A stretch of DNA of 64,000 nucleotides. It comes from Pseudomonas sp. TMP9. Lineage in GTDB: Bacteria > Pseudomonadota > Gammaproteobacteria > Pseudomonadales > Pseudomonadaceae. The DNA is taken from positions 1,860,001 to 1,924,000 of the forward strand of contig NZ_CP149803.1 of NCBI RefSeq assembly GCF_037943105.1. Direction: 5' to 3'. The translations under genes and the position numbers were made by a program. Below the pieces are notes generated by a model. The model was not told the origin of the DNA, made no database searches, and worked only from the letters and a program-made list of their open reading frames with translations. Below are positions 63,978 to 64,000 of this stretch, piece by piece; the first letter of the stretch is position 1; each line of letters starts with the position of its first letter.

Positions 63978-64000
63978 AAGTGCTGGTACTCACAGGGCCG
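63974..64000 (+). CDS. Start of a gene after pnuC (cut by window end)
   Basis: The first nine codons read MKVLVLTGP, the beginning of a P-loop nucleotide-binding protein. Overlap with pnuC suggests an NadR-type nicotinamide riboside kinase, but only nine residues are visible. Confidence 0.5.

Overview
The window is a Pseudomonas-type chromosome segment interrupted by a Mu-like transposable prophage of about 38 kb. The host genus is inferred from gene order: cspD, divergent icd and idh, nudJ-mnmA-hflD-purB, roxA and aceA on the left, then a transporter, a chemoreceptor and a two-component/PepSY locus on the right. As I recall it, this is the order of the P. aeruginosa PA2622-PA2659 stretch, but no database was consulted. 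Both isocitrate dehydrogenases and isocitrate lyase are present, so the left arm carries the TCA/glyoxylate branch point.

Layout. 1-14318: host genes, ending at the aceA terminator. About 14.39-52.45 kb: prophage. 52.5-64 kb: host genes again (antiporter-family transporter, dCache chemoreceptor, FMN reductase, sensor kinase/response regulator/two PepSY proteins, patatin-like phospholipase, small DUF proteins, periplasmic sugar-binding-like protein, pnuC and the first codons of a following gene).

Prophage. The immunity region (43.7-44.7 kb) is internal. The early operon (44.7-52.2 kb, + strand) runs to the right end: regulators, MuA-type DDE transposase, MuB-type ATPase, several small early proteins, GemA and a Mor-family activator. 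The late genes (40.5-14.6 kb, - strand) run to the left end: endolysin, holin and spanins; Mu-type terminase, portal and head genes; a contractile tail mixing Mu-type (gp36-38) and P2-type (FI, FII, E/E', T, U, X, D, V, W, J, I) modules; tail fibre; and a com gene overlapping an N6-adenine methyltransferase where Mu has com-mom. It should therefore be a myovirus with Mu-type replication and head and a largely P2-type tail.

Most notable signals. (1) A nearly invariant 19-bp interrupted palindrome, CTTTTAATYNGRTTTAAAG, occurs four times, each just upstream of a late - strand block (lysis/packaging, protease/head, tail assembly, baseplate/fibre). These are good candidates for late-promoter sites of the single Mor-family protein. 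(2) Cargo genes sit at these block boundaries, including an overlapping pair: a NA37 (YejK/NdpA-like) protein and an intact-looking RelA/SpoT-domain nucleotide synthetase. The pair lies downstream of the repressor on the same strand and is the best candidate for an undescribed phage-borne defence or conversion system. (3) A DUF6338 membrane protein with two tiny Pro-rich partners forms a second cassette. (4) Right-end TATCTC iterons, plus the lack of a matching target duplication and a break in host synteny (the nuo operon expected after aceA is absent), suggest a transposition-linked rearrangement.
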